From Gammaproteobacteria bacterium (lineage in GTDB: Bacteria > Pseudomonadota > Gammaproteobacteria > Pseudomonadales > PIVM01): a DNA stretch of 34,949 nucleotides. The notes beneath the pieces are model-generated. The model was given only the letters and a program-made list of their open reading frames with translations, was not told the DNA's origin and did no database searches. The position numbers and the translations under genes were made by a program. Positions 7,807-16,706 of the stretch are shown in pieces; positions within the stretch are counted from its first letter, which is position 1, and each line of letters begins with the position of its first letter. Location of the stretch: assembly GCA_003353945.1 (NCBI GenBank), contig PIVM01000044.1, positions 1 to 34,949 of the forward strand, given 5' to 3'.

Positions 7807-7892
7807 TAAGTACTCGCCCTAATCCCTCTCCTGCAAACGGGTCTTCGGCGCCACTGGACAGTGGAGGCGTGAAAAGATCTGCGCGCTTCTGA

Positions 7893-8030
7893 TTGTTGAT
7901 TGTTGATAATGAGCCCAATATCGCCACCGCGCTGAAGCGACTGTTACGCCCGGATGCGCTCCAACAACAGGAAATGGCAACGGAGTTGGCACAACTTCGA
8001 TCAAAACTTCGCAAAGCGCAACAACATTAA
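7893..8030 (+). pseudogene. Gene debris, possibly a response-regulator N-terminus
   Basis: A short open frame between the repeat element and the DUF58 gene runs from after a TGA (7890-7892) to TAA at 8028-8030. It begins LLIVDNEPNIATALKRLLRP, resembling the first strand and helix of receiver domains (LLVDDEPNI..AL). It then ends in a helical, Gln-rich tail (ELAQLRSKLRKAQQH). The phospho-acceptor half of a receiver is missing. It looks like a fused or internally deleted remnant. The similarity is short, so the assignment is tentative. Confidence 0.35.
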
Positions 8031-8057
8031 TAGCTAACAATCTTTTTTTGCCTACCC

Positions 8058-9389
8058 CTACAAACGCCCACTACGTTTTAGCGCCAGGTACTCATTAACC
8101 AATTGAATATGCAACTCTTGTGGCAAGGCATCCACCATAATCACGCCCTGAGCCCGCAAACGATCGATCAGTTGGCGGCGCTGCAGCAGATACTGCACCG
8201 TTCCACTATAGCTCAAAGCCGATTCAAAATTGATGACCGTCGTATCAACCGTGTGGTCCAACACTTCTTCCCGCAGACTGGCCACCATGACCAGATGCCT
8301 TTTTTGCAGCAGGCGCACTGCAGCCAACAAGTCATAGCCATCTTCGCTACGCGCATTGGTTAATATTATCACCAACGATCGTTTGCGATGACGATTTAAC
8401 AAATGCTTTGCCACCTCAATAAAATCGCTGGTCTGCGCACTGCTCTGCAGATCATAAACCTGGTTCATCAGTAGATTGATACGCGCGCGCCCTTTCACCG
8501 GCGCCAACCACCGCTCTTCGCCAGCAAAGCTTAACAAGCCTGCAGCATCCCCCTGTCGCAATGCCACATAGGCGGTCAGCAAGAGTGCATTGAGACTGTG
8601 ATCGAAATGACTGAGCTCACTGTCTTTGCTACGCATGCGTCGACCGCTGTCGAGCAAAAAAATAACATCCTGATCGCGTTCATCCTGGTACTCGCGTGAT
8701 ATCAACTTTTGCTGTCGGGCACTGGCTTTCCAATCAACCTGTTTGAGTGCTTCTCCCTGGCGAAACTCACGTAGCTGATGAAAATCAGTCCCCTCTCCAC
8801 GACGTGGTTGTACACGCACGCCCAGCTGACTGAGCTGTTGATCATGCACTAACAGCTCCAGATGGGATATTACGGCAAAATTCGGATAGATTTTGACTGT
8901 CTGCTGCTCTGCTTTGCGGGCAATAAACTGCCATAATCCAAACGCAGACCTCACGCGAATCACCACATTGCCAAACCTGGCATTGCCACGCTCAAGCGGA
9001 TAAACCAGATAACGTATCTCTGTGCTCTCCCCCGCTTTTAACAACAGCGCATGCGGCAAACCCTCGGTTCGCATAGCCTGCGGATAATCGTCTTCCAGCT
9101 CAAAGCGCATAGCACGTCGAGAACTCTGGTTTATTTTCAGCACCACCGTGTTTTTTTCACCCAGGGCAAAACTACCCGGTAAAACACGTTCAATAAAAAT
9201 TTGCGCAATGATTCTTCTGGACAGTCCATCAATCAATAAAAGCAATAACAACAATCCGCCAGAAAACCACCAAATACTTGTAATAAAATCTGGATATTGA
9301 CTCTCAAGCTGCCAACGCAACAGGGGCAGCAATAAGCCGAAAGAAGCCCACAGCGCAAGCCACTGCAAGGCCATTTTGCTGGGTCTCAT
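8058..9389 (-). CDS. DUF58 domain protein (vWA-like), last gene of the MoxR operon
   Basis: The 443-residue product has two N-terminal membrane helices (about 8-25 and 36-55). A beta-rich segment follows, then the DUF58 signature GEGTDFHQLREFRQGEALKQ followed by VDWKASARQQKL. A von Willebrand A-like fold starts DVIFLLDSGRRM. The C-terminus (YLALKRSGRL) also matches the family. DUF58 proteins nearly always accompany MoxR AAA+ ATPases and are thought to act as their membrane-bound vWA partners. The start codon overlaps the moxR stop by 4 nt (ATGA), indicating translational coupling. Family and context are secure; the molecular role is not established. Confidence 0.88.
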   Translation of the reverse strand: MRPSKMALQWLALWASFGLLLPLLRWQLESQYPDFITSIWWFSGGLLLLLLLIDGLSRRIIAQIFIERVLPGSFALGEKNTVVLKINQSSRRAMRFELEDDYPQAMRTEGLPHALLLKAGESTEIRYLVYPLERGNARFGNVVIRVRSAFGLWQFIARKAEQQTVKIYPNFAVISHLELLVHDQQLSQLGVRVQPRRGEGTDFHQLREFRQGEALKQVDWKASARQQKLISREYQDERDQDVIFLLDSGRRMRSKDSELSHFDHSLNALLLTAYVALRQGDAAGLLSFAGEERWLAPVKGRARINLLMNQVYDLQSSAQTSDFIEVAKHLLNRHRKRSLVIILTNARSEDGYDLLAAVRLLQKRHLVMVASLREEVLDHTVDTTVINFESALSYSGTVQYLLQRRQLIDRLRAQGVIMVDALPQELHIQLVNEYLALKRSGRL

Positions 9390-10354
9390 AAACGAGGCGC
9401 GTCCACCGTATCCAACATCATATTCAGCACACTGTCTGGCGTTTGGCCATCGATCTCCATATCGGCAGAAAGAATAATACGATGGCGCAGCACCGGTAGC
9501 GCCATCGCTTTCACATCATCAGGCAGGACAAAATTGTCACCTCGCAACAGAGCATTGGCCCGCGCTGCCCGTACCAAACCGATACTGGCGCGTGGCCCAG
9601 CCCCGTTGATAATCGCCGTGTTTTCGCGGGTATGACGCACCAGCCTGACAGCATAATTGACCACTTGCTCATCCACTTCCACCGCTGCAGCCTGCTTTTG
9701 CAGCGCTGTAATCTGCGCTTCGCTGATCAGCGCATGTTTCTCCTCATTCGCTAATAGGTCATCGCTTCGATGTTGGCTGACGGCACGGGTCAGCGCTATT
9801 TCATCGTCCATTGAGGGGTAACCGATAAACACTTTCATCAGAAATCGGTCTAGCTCCGCCTCCGGCAGCGGATATGTCCCTTCCTGTTCAATCGGGTTTT
9901 GCGTCGCCATCACCATATAGGGCTCGGGCATGGCGAAGGGTTTTCCTTCAATGGTGGTCTGTCGTTCCTGCATCACCTCTAACAATGCTGCCTGTGTTTT
10001 AGCCGGGGCGCGATTGATTTCATCCGCCAGCAGGATATGGGTGAACACCGGTCCTTTGCGGATATTAAATTTTCCCTCTCGCATATCATACATCGCGTGT
10101 CCCGTGATATCGGCTGGCATCAGATCAGGGGTGAATTGAATACGCTTAAAACTGCCACCAAAGCAACTGGCTAATACGCGCACCAACAGGGTTTTGCCCA
10201 AACCGGGCACCCCTTCGACTAACACATGAGCGTTTGATAACAAGGCAATTAACACCTGATCTACCACCTCCTGCTGGCCGATCACTAAACGGTTGATTCG
10301 CTCTCGCATCGACGCCAGTGACACCTGCGCTGCCTCTAACTCATCCTCAATCAT
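9386..10354 (-). CDS. MoxR-family AAA+ ATPase
   Basis: A 322-residue cytoplasmic AAA+ ATPase of the MoxR group. Walker A is GVPGLGKT (residues 48-55) and Walker B is ILLADEINRAP. Next comes the sensor stretch MATQNPIEQEGTYPLPEAEL, diagnostic of MoxR, and then an arginine-finger region (AELDRF). A C-terminal lid domain follows (GPRASIGLVRAARANALL, DDVKAMALPVLRHRI). MoxR proteins are chaperone-like ATPases that mature or remodel partners together with vWA proteins. It overlaps DUF4350 upstream and DUF58 downstream by 4 nt each. Length is normal for the family. Confidence 0.93.
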   Translation of the reverse strand: MIEDELEAAQVSLASMRERINRLVIGQQEVVDQVLIALLSNAHVLVEGVPGLGKTLLVRVLASCFGGSFKRIQFTPDLMPADITGHAMYDMREGKFNIRKGPVFTHILLADEINRAPAKTQAALLEVMQERQTTIEGKPFAMPEPYMVMATQNPIEQEGTYPLPEAELDRFLMKVFIGYPSMDDEIALTRAVSQHRSDDLLANEEKHALISEAQITALQKQAAAVEVDEQVVNYAVRLVRHTRENTAIINGAGPRASIGLVRAARANALLRGDNFVLPDDVKAMALPVLRHRIILSADMEIDGQTPDSVLNMMLDTVDAPRL

Positions 10355-11802
10355 AATTGCTTCCTGATAGTCTGTAATAACGTAACCAAGCGATGAAACT
10401 GCTGCTCATCCGCTGGCGTAAGCTGGCAAAAGGCGCGCTCCACCTGTGTGACGGGTACACCGGTATGTTCTGCGATTAGCTTATGCCTGCCTTGATCCGA
10501 TAATCCGGCATAGTTGGGGTAATGCGCTCTGGCATAACGTGTAATCTCTTCACGCAGCGGCGCGAGCAACTCGCCAGCAAGACCCTGTCGCCACTGAAAT
10601 TCAGCGCTGGCAAAAATATGTTCGGCAATGGAGCGCCGCTGCAAATGATTTTTCTCTCGCACGGGAGCAAATCTGCGCCCGCGATAAACCAGCCAAGCCA
10701 ATAAACAAAGTGCGCAGGATATCATAAGCTCCGGTGCATAACGCCATAGCAATGTCCACAAACCCGGCATCTGACTACCGTATAAGATAATGCCCTTATC
10801 CGCACGATTAAACAAAACCCACAGCAAAAAGGCGTGATCAAAATGTTGGATGTGCTCACTTCGCCAAATCGACTCACTGGCCAACACTGTCAATAAACCA
10901 CCCCCAACCTCAAACTGTATAAACTGCACGTCACTTTCATTGCCTCCCCAGTAAAGTGGCGTATAGCCTTCATACTCTTTACCCTCCCCCCCATCACCAT
11001 CACCATCACCATCACCATCACCATCACCATCAACACCCTCACTATCATGGTAAAAATAAGGATGATTTAAACCGGCAGTGATTGGAAAATGTATCGTTAG
11101 CGGATGTTTGACACCATTTAAGCTCAGATGGGTTAACTGCTCAGGCGGCACATCAGGATCAACTTCATCTTCAGACTTTTCACCTCTTTCAGTCTGTGTT
11201 CTTTCCTGCTCTGACCTTTGTCGAATCTTTTCATTTTCTTCACGAAGTATGTCGCTCAGCTTTTTATCCTGTAGCTCTTCGGCAAACGCTTCCGCCTCTT
11301 TTTCAGTTTCTTTTTTTTCAACGTTGCTTTTTCCATCGTCATTTTTTTCATCGTTACTATTTTCAGCCTTACTCCTTTCAGCGTCACTCTTTTCAGCAGG
11401 GCATGCACAATCAGTTTTGTATTTTTCCACTTCAAAACGCTGCAGCAACGGATCAGATTGATCGTCGTGAAGATGTTGGGCAGCGACAATCAGATGCCCA
11501 CCCTGTTCAATCCAGTCAAGCAGATAATCAACACGCTTTTCCGTTAACACCTGTGAAGCATTACTGATAAACAGTGTGGCCTCTAGCGGCAACTCGTCCA
11601 ACCTGTCAAGGCTATTACTGCTTTGGCTGTCCACGCCTATATGCTCTAGAAACTGTTCTGCTGCAAGATAAGGATTTCGTAATGCGGATCGATCCCAACC
11701 AATATCTGAATTTTCCTCATATCGCTCGAACAACTGACTCACGCCGTAACCTGACAATGCCAGCACTAGCAGCAACACGATGGCACCTATATGATTACCC
11801 AT
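10351..11802 (-). CDS. DUF4350-like membrane protein with low-complexity insertions
   Basis: The product is about 483 residues if it starts at ATG 11802, which has GAGGGT seven nt upstream. A start at 11829 would add nine residues and overlap the previous gene by 11 nt. There is an N-terminal membrane helix (IGAIVLLLVLALSGYGVSQLF). A DUF4350-like domain follows (NPYLAAEQFLEHIG, LDWIEQGGHLIVAAQHLHDD), with a second helix near LMISCALCLLAWLVYRG and a helical C-terminus. Two features are odd: a charged Lys/Glu-rich stretch of about 90 residues built on a 15-nt repeat, and an Asp-Gly repeat from a 6-nt array. Both interrupt the DUF4350-like domain before the second helix, so they probably extend a periplasmic loop. 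Its place before moxR is standard for this operon type. Confidence 0.75.
   Translation of the reverse strand: MGNHIGAIVLLLVLALSGYGVSQLFERYEENSDIGWDRSALRNPYLAAEQFLEHIGVDSQSSNSLDRLDELPLEATLFISNASQVLTEKRVDYLLDWIEQGGHLIVAAQHLHDDQSDPLLQRFEVEKYKTDCACPAEKSDAERSKAENSNDEKNDDGKSNVEKKETEKEAEAFAEELQDKKLSDILREENEKIRQRSEQERTQTERGEKSEDEVDPDVPPEQLTHLSLNGVKHPLTIHFPITAGLNHPYFYHDSEGVDGDGDGDGDGDGDGGEGKEYEGYTPLYWGGNESDVQFIQFEVGGGLLTVLASESIWRSEHIQHFDHAFLLWVLFNRADKGIILYGSQMPGLWTLLWRYAPELMISCALCLLAWLVYRGRRFAPVREKNHLQRRSIAEHIFASAEFQWRQGLAGELLAPLREEITRYARAHYPNYAGLSDQGRHKLIAEHTGVPVTQVERAFCQLTPADEQQFHRLVTLLQTIRKQL
10992..11032. repeat. Hexanucleotide (CATCAC) tandem array coding Asp-Gly
   Basis: Six exact CATCAC units plus five bases of a seventh. 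On the minus strand they encode alternating Asp and Gly within the DUF4350-like protein. Six-base units keep the frame, so slippage would change only the loop length. Asp-Gly runs may bind divalent cations, but that is inference. Confidence 0.9.
11304..11393. repeat. Degenerate 15-nt tandem repeat, six units, coding charged pentapeptides
   Basis: Six consecutive 15-nt units, each starting CA and most continuing as CA(A/T/G)CGTnAC followed by a T-run. On the minus strand they give related pentapeptides (EKSDA, ERSKA, ENSND, EKNDD, GKSNV, EKKET) in the DUF4350-like protein. The divergence between units suggests an older expansion than the neighbouring hexamer array. Confidence 0.7.
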
Positions 11803-11818
11803 AGGATTACCCTCATAA

Positions 11819-13360
11819 TTATTTGGCATGGAAAAACACCTCAGGCCAACGTTGACACAACAACTCTAACTGCTGTTGCGGTATAGCACGGTGACCATAG
11901 GCCACCGCCTGCCATAAGCGGGTTATCTCATTCACAAAGCTCGTCAGCTCAGCGGCGGCAGAGGCGGCTATAATGTCAGCACATTCCTGTTCTGTATTAC
12001 CGTCATGGAAATGGTATTTATGCTCGTTGATCAAGCGGGATAAGGTCGCTCGATACAGTAGGTTGAGTGCTTTGCGTGGTTCGCCCTGATGCCACAAAGA
12101 CATGACTTGCTCGGGGATCTGCTGGGGAAGGCTCTCCCTGCGCACATCCAATCCAAACAATTCGGCAGGCGCCTGTTTGACTTTCTGCGTATCGCTTTGC
12201 GTACTGGCCAGTAGTTTGCGCAAACCCTCTCGATAGTAGTAGAGAGTATAGATAAAAAGTGAAATCACAGTTATCCATAAAATAAATTCCAATCCCTTGG
12301 CACCGCCTCGAACCAGCTTATTGAATGAATGCCATTCATCACTGAATCGTTCGATAAACTCAACCACCTGGATAACCCATTCGGGTAAGGTTTCATCCGT
12401 TTCTTTATCTCGCGACTTGAGTCGCCAGCCTTTCTTCACCACTATTTTATGAAAATCTTCGCCACTCAATACCTCTTGAATAAATTCTTTGGATTGTTTT
12501 TGTGAGAGCACTTCGTCATTGTTTTCATCTGCCACAGAATCTGCGGTTGTAAGAAAACACATTGAGATAAAAACGACGGGGATCAGCAAATTCTTAATAC
12601 CCATCTGTCGTTGGCCCCGCGTGCGCTGCGCCAGATGGCGAAAGCGAATTTCAATATCCCAGCCCTCCAACTCAATCCGCCGATTGATATAGAGGGCAAA
12701 TCCTGCCATGGTGTAAAACGGTGCCACCAGGCTTATCGCCATAAAGGAGAATGTGTTGCTGACTAACTGAATCGTAATGTCACTGTTTTCCGCATCGAGA
12801 AAAATACCGAAGTAATCAATCTCCACCTGTTCCGGAATCAAGGCATACACAAAAGCCATGCTACCAAAGGTCAGCACCGCTTCCAGATGAAGACAGGCCA
12901 GCGTTAACCAAGTGGCAGCATTGGCGGATTTTCGATGCAAGATGCTCATACGTCGCGAACGCTGGTCACCACTGAGATTTTCCAACACCGTGACCGGCAT
13001 ATCAAAAGAGCGAGTTAAGCAGAAGCGTCGCCAACTCAACCAAGCCAACAGATCTTTTTTAAACAAACCCGGTATCGCCCTTATCACCTCCTTCGTCGTC
13101 ACCGACTCGCTGAACAATGCGCGACTTCCGATATAAAGCGGCAGTCGATCCCACAACGGTTTCAACCACCACACCAGCAAGTAGGCCACCAGCGGATACT
13201 GATAGAACACAGTGGACAACAACAGAAAGAGTGTCAGAGGGGGTAACAGCCATGCCAGAAACAGCGGTCGCCACCAGCGACGTGCCATGACAAAGCCCAG
13301 GTCAATCGCCTCCCAGGGACCGCGTAGTTTAGCCTCGACACTAATGCGACTGAGATCCAC
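11819..13360 (-). CDS. DUF4129-like membrane protein of the MoxR operon
   Basis: The product is about 513 residues. I chose GTG at 13360 (VDLSRISVEAKLRGPWEAID), about 10 nt after a GGGGAGGG ribosome site and overlapping the upstream gene by 20 nt. The longer open frame to 13486 is mostly the upstream gene read out of frame. Several N-terminal helices are present (FLAWLLPPLTLFLLLSTVFY and others). A large exported loop follows, then one helix near GLEFILWITVISLFIYTLYYY. The cytoplasmic DUF4129-like C-terminal domain (GEPRKALNLLYRATLSRL, EQECADII) resembles those found beside MoxR and DUF4350 genes. It is probably an envelope-spanning part of the complex. Function is unproven. Confidence 0.75.
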   Translation of the reverse strand: MDLSRISVEAKLRGPWEAIDLGFVMARRWWRPLFLAWLLPPLTLFLLLSTVFYQYPLVAYLLVWWLKPLWDRLPLYIGSRALFSESVTTKEVIRAIPGLFKKDLLAWLSWRRFCLTRSFDMPVTVLENLSGDQRSRRMSILHRKSANAATWLTLACLHLEAVLTFGSMAFVYALIPEQVEIDYFGIFLDAENSDITIQLVSNTFSFMAISLVAPFYTMAGFALYINRRIELEGWDIEIRFRHLAQRTRGQRQMGIKNLLIPVVFISMCFLTTADSVADENNDEVLSQKQSKEFIQEVLSGEDFHKIVVKKGWRLKSRDKETDETLPEWVIQVVEFIERFSDEWHSFNKLVRGGAKGLEFILWITVISLFIYTLYYYREGLRKLLASTQSDTQKVKQAPAELFGLDVRRESLPQQIPEQVMSLWHQGEPRKALNLLYRATLSRLINEHKYHFHDGNTEQECADIIAASAAAELTSFVNEITRLWQAVAYGHRAIPQQQLELLCQRWPEVFFHAK

Positions 13361-14315
13361 GACGCGAGCGCCCTCCCCAGCCACAGTAAACCAATACCAA
13401 CAACCACAGCAACGCACCAACACTGTATTTAACGGTCCGGGACAGCTCCTGACTGGAGGACCAGAATGCCTCCAGAAAGGCAGCAATTAACAACATCAGT
13501 CCCGCGCCATAGACAATAGCAATACTTTCACGTCCGGCTATGCGTAAGGCAGTGAGACGTGAATAGGGACCAGGATCAACCATGGCAAAACCCAGCTTCA
13601 GCCCTGCAGCCCCACTGAAAACAATGGCCGTTAGCTCGAAGGCCCCGTGTCCGATCACAAAAGGATAAAACGTATCGACATAACCCACTTGTGTTAGATG
13701 TCCGCCAATGGAACCAATCATGACACCGTTGAAGAGCAGAAAGAAAATAGTGCCAAGCCCAAACAAAATACCACTGGCAAAGGTACGAAAAGCGATACCA
13801 ATATTGTTTTTAATATAAAAACCAAACATCGCCAGATCCGATGCAGAGTCGCTTTCACGTCCCAAATGCTCATTGCCCGGATCGTACATACTTTCCATCA
13901 TCCGCACCTGCTGCGGTGAACTGACGCTGTAAACCAGTTCTTCGTTCAAGTAACATCCCACACCCATTAGCACTATGGGTAAGACAAACAACAGTGCTGC
14001 GGCAAAAACGTATGGACTGTTGCGTCTTATTGCCAGGGGAAACTCCAACAGGATAAATCGCACCAACTGATAGCGAAAACGCGCACTGTGACGGTACAAC
14101 TGGTGATGCCCGTCCATCACCAATCGGTGTAAGCGATCTATTAAATGAGGGCTATAACGGCGGTGTTTGGCCAAAGCCAGATGATGGCAAACATGGCGGT
14201 ACAATTCTGGGAATTCTGCATTTGCCTCTGATGACGTTTGGGTATCGCCATTGAGCAGCCGCTCCAATCGCTGCCACTGTTCCTGATAGCTTTGTTCAAA
14301 ATCCTGCTGCTTCAT
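13341..14315 (-). CDS. SpoIIM-like (stage II sporulation protein M family) membrane protein
   Basis: A 324-residue protein with a soluble helical N-terminus (about 1-95, WQRLERLLNGD and HHLALAKHRRY). Several membrane helices follow, containing the SpoIIM/DUF95 core: FGFYIKNNIGIAFRTFASG then GTIFFLLFNGVMIGSI and FVIGHGAFELTAIVFSG. In non-sporulating bacteria this family occurs in MoxR/DUF58 operons and has no sporulation role. It overlaps RDD by 4 nt upstream and the DUF4129-like gene by 20 nt downstream, so it belongs to the same polycistronic message. Confidence 0.85.
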   Translation of the reverse strand: MKQQDFEQSYQEQWQRLERLLNGDTQTSSEANAEFPELYRHVCHHLALAKHRRYSPHLIDRLHRLVMDGHHQLYRHSARFRYQLVRFILLEFPLAIRRNSPYVFAAALLFVLPIVLMGVGCYLNEELVYSVSSPQQVRMMESMYDPGNEHLGRESDSASDLAMFGFYIKNNIGIAFRTFASGILFGLGTIFFLLFNGVMIGSIGGHLTQVGYVDTFYPFVIGHGAFELTAIVFSGAAGLKLGFAMVDPGPYSRLTALRIAGRESIAIVYGAGLMLLIAAFLEAFWSSSQELSRTVKYSVGALLWLLVLVYCGWGGRSRRGSQSH

Positions 14316-15013
14316 CTTGCTCCCAACAACCAGGCACCAATACCCCGCAGATAAGTCACCGCTTCTTGACCTCGGCGCTGTGTAATCGCTTGTAATATTT
14401 CTGCCAGCTCCTGTTGCCGCTCATCACTTAATTGTTGATGACGCTCTGCAAATCCAACAATAGCCATCTGTTCTTCCAGGTCCAAGGGTAATGGGGGTGT
14501 CTGCGGGCTTGCCTGCGGCAAAGAAAACGGCTCATCAGATTGCGAGCGATGAATCACCAGTGTCCCAGCAGCAAGATCGCCAAGACGCTGGAAGTTGCCA
14601 TTCAACACCATACTGATCAAACCAGCGAGATAAGCAAACGGCAGAAAATCGGCAAAGCGCACCAGATTGCGAATAATCGATGTGCCCCAGGAAATAGGCG
14701 TTAGATCGTCATTGACAACAGCGATTTGCAAGCACTTTTTACCCGGGGTTTGCCCATGACGAAACACTTCAAAAACAACCGGGTAAAACCATTCCAGCAA
14801 AAAGGTTAGAATCAGCATCAATCCAGTCCCGAATTTACCGGCAAACATCAAGGGTAATGACAGCAACATAACCACCAACGTACGTATAGACACATCAATC
14901 AGGTAGGCCAACGCACGTGGCACGGGTCCAGCGAGCTGAGCCTGCAGCTCAATACCCTCTGCAGTTTCAACTAGATATTGAGTATCCAACCGTTCCAACC
15001 GTTCAGAATACAT
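14312..15013 (-). CDS. RDD family membrane protein
   Basis: A 233-residue protein with the RDD fold: PRALAYLIDVSIRTLVVMLL in helix 1 carries the Arg and Asp for which the family is named. A second helix is followed by GQTPGKKCLQIAVVNDD and a third membrane segment (FADFLPFAYLAGLISMVL) before QRLGDLAAGTLVIHR. The C-terminal 60 residues are soluble and rich in Glu/Gln. RDD proteins occur widely in MoxR operons and some act as small transporters or membrane scaffolds. It follows the upstream membrane-protein gene by 5 nt. Confidence 0.88.
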   Translation of the reverse strand: MYSERLERLDTQYLVETAEGIELQAQLAGPVPRALAYLIDVSIRTLVVMLLSLPLMFAGKFGTGLMLILTFLLEWFYPVVFEVFRHGQTPGKKCLQIAVVNDDLTPISWGTSIIRNLVRFADFLPFAYLAGLISMVLNGNFQRLGDLAAGTLVIHRSQSDEPFSLPQASPQTPPLPLDLEEQMAIVGFAERHQQLSDERQQELAEILQAITQRRGQEAVTYLRGIGAWLLGAR

Positions 15014-15018
15014 TAGCT

Positions 15019-15801
15019 CTATCGGTTAAGCGTCTCCGCCTCAACACCGAACATATTGCGATAAATAATACCGTAGGAAATCATACTCATAGGCAAAAAC
15101 CAGATCCAGCCTATACCCAAAGGTATCGTGGCAACAATGGCCAGGAGCATCATCAGAAAATAAAAACCAAACATAGCAAACCATCGCTTACTGACTGCTT
15201 TTCGTGACATTTCCAGCGCCTGCCAAGGCGACAGGTTTTTTTCGACCACTAGCGGAATTGCCATCATATAGGCAATGGAGAGATAAATGCCTGGCAATAC
15301 CAGCAGAAGAAAGCCAACAATTAATAGTACATACATCAACAGACAGGTTAAAAACAAAGGCAGTAGTTTATTAAAAAAACCGAAAATAAAACCGGCTGGT
15401 GCGGGTTCATCCATCGCAAGTCGAACACATAGCATACAGAGCCCGGCCGTAACTGGCGCAGTAATCGCCGTTAAGAGCACATTATCTATCACGCTGGCGA
15501 TTGCGAATTTGCCTGTAAATTGCCCCATCTCTGAGGGGTTCGATTGAATCGGATCCAAACCGAACAAACCATACACGCCAAACTGTAAAGCAAACAACAC
15601 GACCATATAAAAGACAAAGTAAAAAAAAACGGCCACTTGTACCGACCACTTGTTACCCGGCACCTTACTCCAGCCTTCCTTTATCACATCCCCAATATCA
15701 AACTCATAGTCCCCTTCAACCGCACGTTCCAGAGAACCGTACTCACCCTGCTCACGAACCTCTGTCAGTTCCGCACTTGGTGCCTGATAAATGTCATTCA
15801 T
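15019..15801 (-). CDS. Polytopic membrane protein of unknown function, first gene of the MoxR operon
   Basis: The 260-residue product starts at ATG 15801 with AAGGGA upstream. A soluble acidic N-terminus of about 45 residues is followed by roughly five or six hydrophobic segments, such as VAVFFYFVFYMVVLFALQFG and LLMYVLLIVGFLLLVLPGIY. The LPGIYLSIAYMMAIPLVVEK...PWQALEMSRK motif is typical of DUF975- or GDPD-anchor-like membrane proteins that often precede RDD genes. A promoter should lie in 15802-15977, but I see no clear hexamers. I make no functional claim beyond likely membership in the operon. Confidence 0.7.
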   Translation of the reverse strand: MNDIYQAPSAELTEVREQGEYGSLERAVEGDYEFDIGDVIKEGWSKVPGNKWSVQVAVFFYFVFYMVVLFALQFGVYGLFGLDPIQSNPSEMGQFTGKFAIASVIDNVLLTAITAPVTAGLCMLCVRLAMDEPAPAGFIFGFFNKLLPLFLTCLLMYVLLIVGFLLLVLPGIYLSIAYMMAIPLVVEKNLSPWQALEMSRKAVSKRWFAMFGFYFLMMLLAIVATIPLGIGWIWFLPMSMISYGIIYRNMFGVEAETLNR

Positions 15802-15977
15802 ATTTTCATTCCCTTAAAATTTATCCCAATCCATCTTCGTTTAAAGATTGATCACAGGTGCTATTTGAAATAACCTAATGCCGCTGTGTCGCTTATCAAA
15901 GATAGTTGATCCAAGCAGAAATGCCACTGGCCGTGTATAGGCTTTAACTGGACAGCAGCTATTGCCAACCAGGGCCT

Positions 15978-16592
15978 TTATTGCAGGATCGGAAATAAGC
16001 CTTTCAAACCATTGGCAATAAATTCGACTGCAATCGCAGTCACAATCAATCCCATGACCTTACTGGTAATCAACTGTCCACGCACCCCAAGACCTTGTGC
16101 AATCAATGGCGCACTGCGAAGTACCAGCCAGACGGTCAATCCCAAAGTAATAATGCACAGCGCCGACAGACCATAGTGCAACAAGCCAGTACCTTTATGG
16201 GCGTAGATAATCACTGTTGAAATTGCGCCCGGTCCCGCCAAAAGAGGAAGACTCAATGGCACAACCGCGAGGGCACTACGAGCCGTATCATCATCACTAA
16301 GCGGAGTGATGGAAGCGCCAGTTAACATGGAAAAGGCCAACATTAGGATGATGATGCCACCGGCCACACGAAAAGAGGCTTCACTGATACCGAACAGGAC
16401 CAAGATATGTTCGCCAGCAAAAAAACCGATCAGGAGAATTAACACGGTCACCCAGGCAATCTGATTGATCATGGCCTTTTGTTGAGCTCGTTGCCAACTG
16501 CCACACAATTGCAAAAAAACCGGCACAGCCGCTAACGGATCCACCATGGAAACCAGAGCAATATAGAATTTGCTGTAGAGAGCCCAATCCAT
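15978..16592 (-). CDS. MarC family integral membrane protein
   Basis: A 204-residue, six-helix membrane protein. It begins MDWALYSKFYIALVSMVDPL with the conserved PLAAVPVFL motif. It also has FRVAGGIIILMLAFSMLTG, VVPLSLPLLAGPGAISTVII and a C-terminal GLIVTAIAVEFIANGLKG, all features of the MarC/UPF0056 family. Despite the name, a role in multiple antibiotic resistance is not supported for the family and the transported substrate is unknown. It is transcribed divergently from the hydrolase gene at 16908 and separated from the MoxR operon by about 175 nt, so it is probably a separate unit. Confidence 0.9.
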   Translation of the reverse strand: MDWALYSKFYIALVSMVDPLAAVPVFLQLCGSWQRAQQKAMINQIAWVTVLILLIGFFAGEHILVLFGISEASFRVAGGIIILMLAFSMLTGASITPLSDDDTARSALAVVPLSLPLLAGPGAISTVIIYAHKGTGLLHYGLSALCIITLGLTVWLVLRSAPLIAQGLGVRGQLITSKVMGLIVTAIAVEFIANGLKGLFPILQ

Positions 16593-16706
16593 AGTGCCTC
16601 CATTTTTTTACACCATAAAACGCTTTTGTCAGCGTACAGCAGCGCATTTCTGACCATGCCTCTAAGAAGGATAGCTCACCCTATCAACCTCCACGTTTGT
16701 TACCTA

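Noticed and set aside
7682-8040. Minus-strand frames of 110 and 73 codons across element copy 2 and its right flank
   Set aside because: The larger frame reads through the repeat element's minus strand, whose openness is shared by all long copies. There is no ribosome site and no family similarity.
11078-11567. Two plus-strand frames of over 120 codons, rich in Ser and Phe
   Set aside because: They are the antisense of the low-complexity Lys/Glu region of the DUF4350-like gene, which by composition lacks stops on the other strand.
13361-13486. Upstream extension of the DUF4129-like protein to ATG 13486
   Set aside because: It would lie almost entirely inside the SpoIIM-like gene in another frame. 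The Cys/Trp-rich residues look like out-of-frame translation, and GTG 13360 has a better ribosome site.
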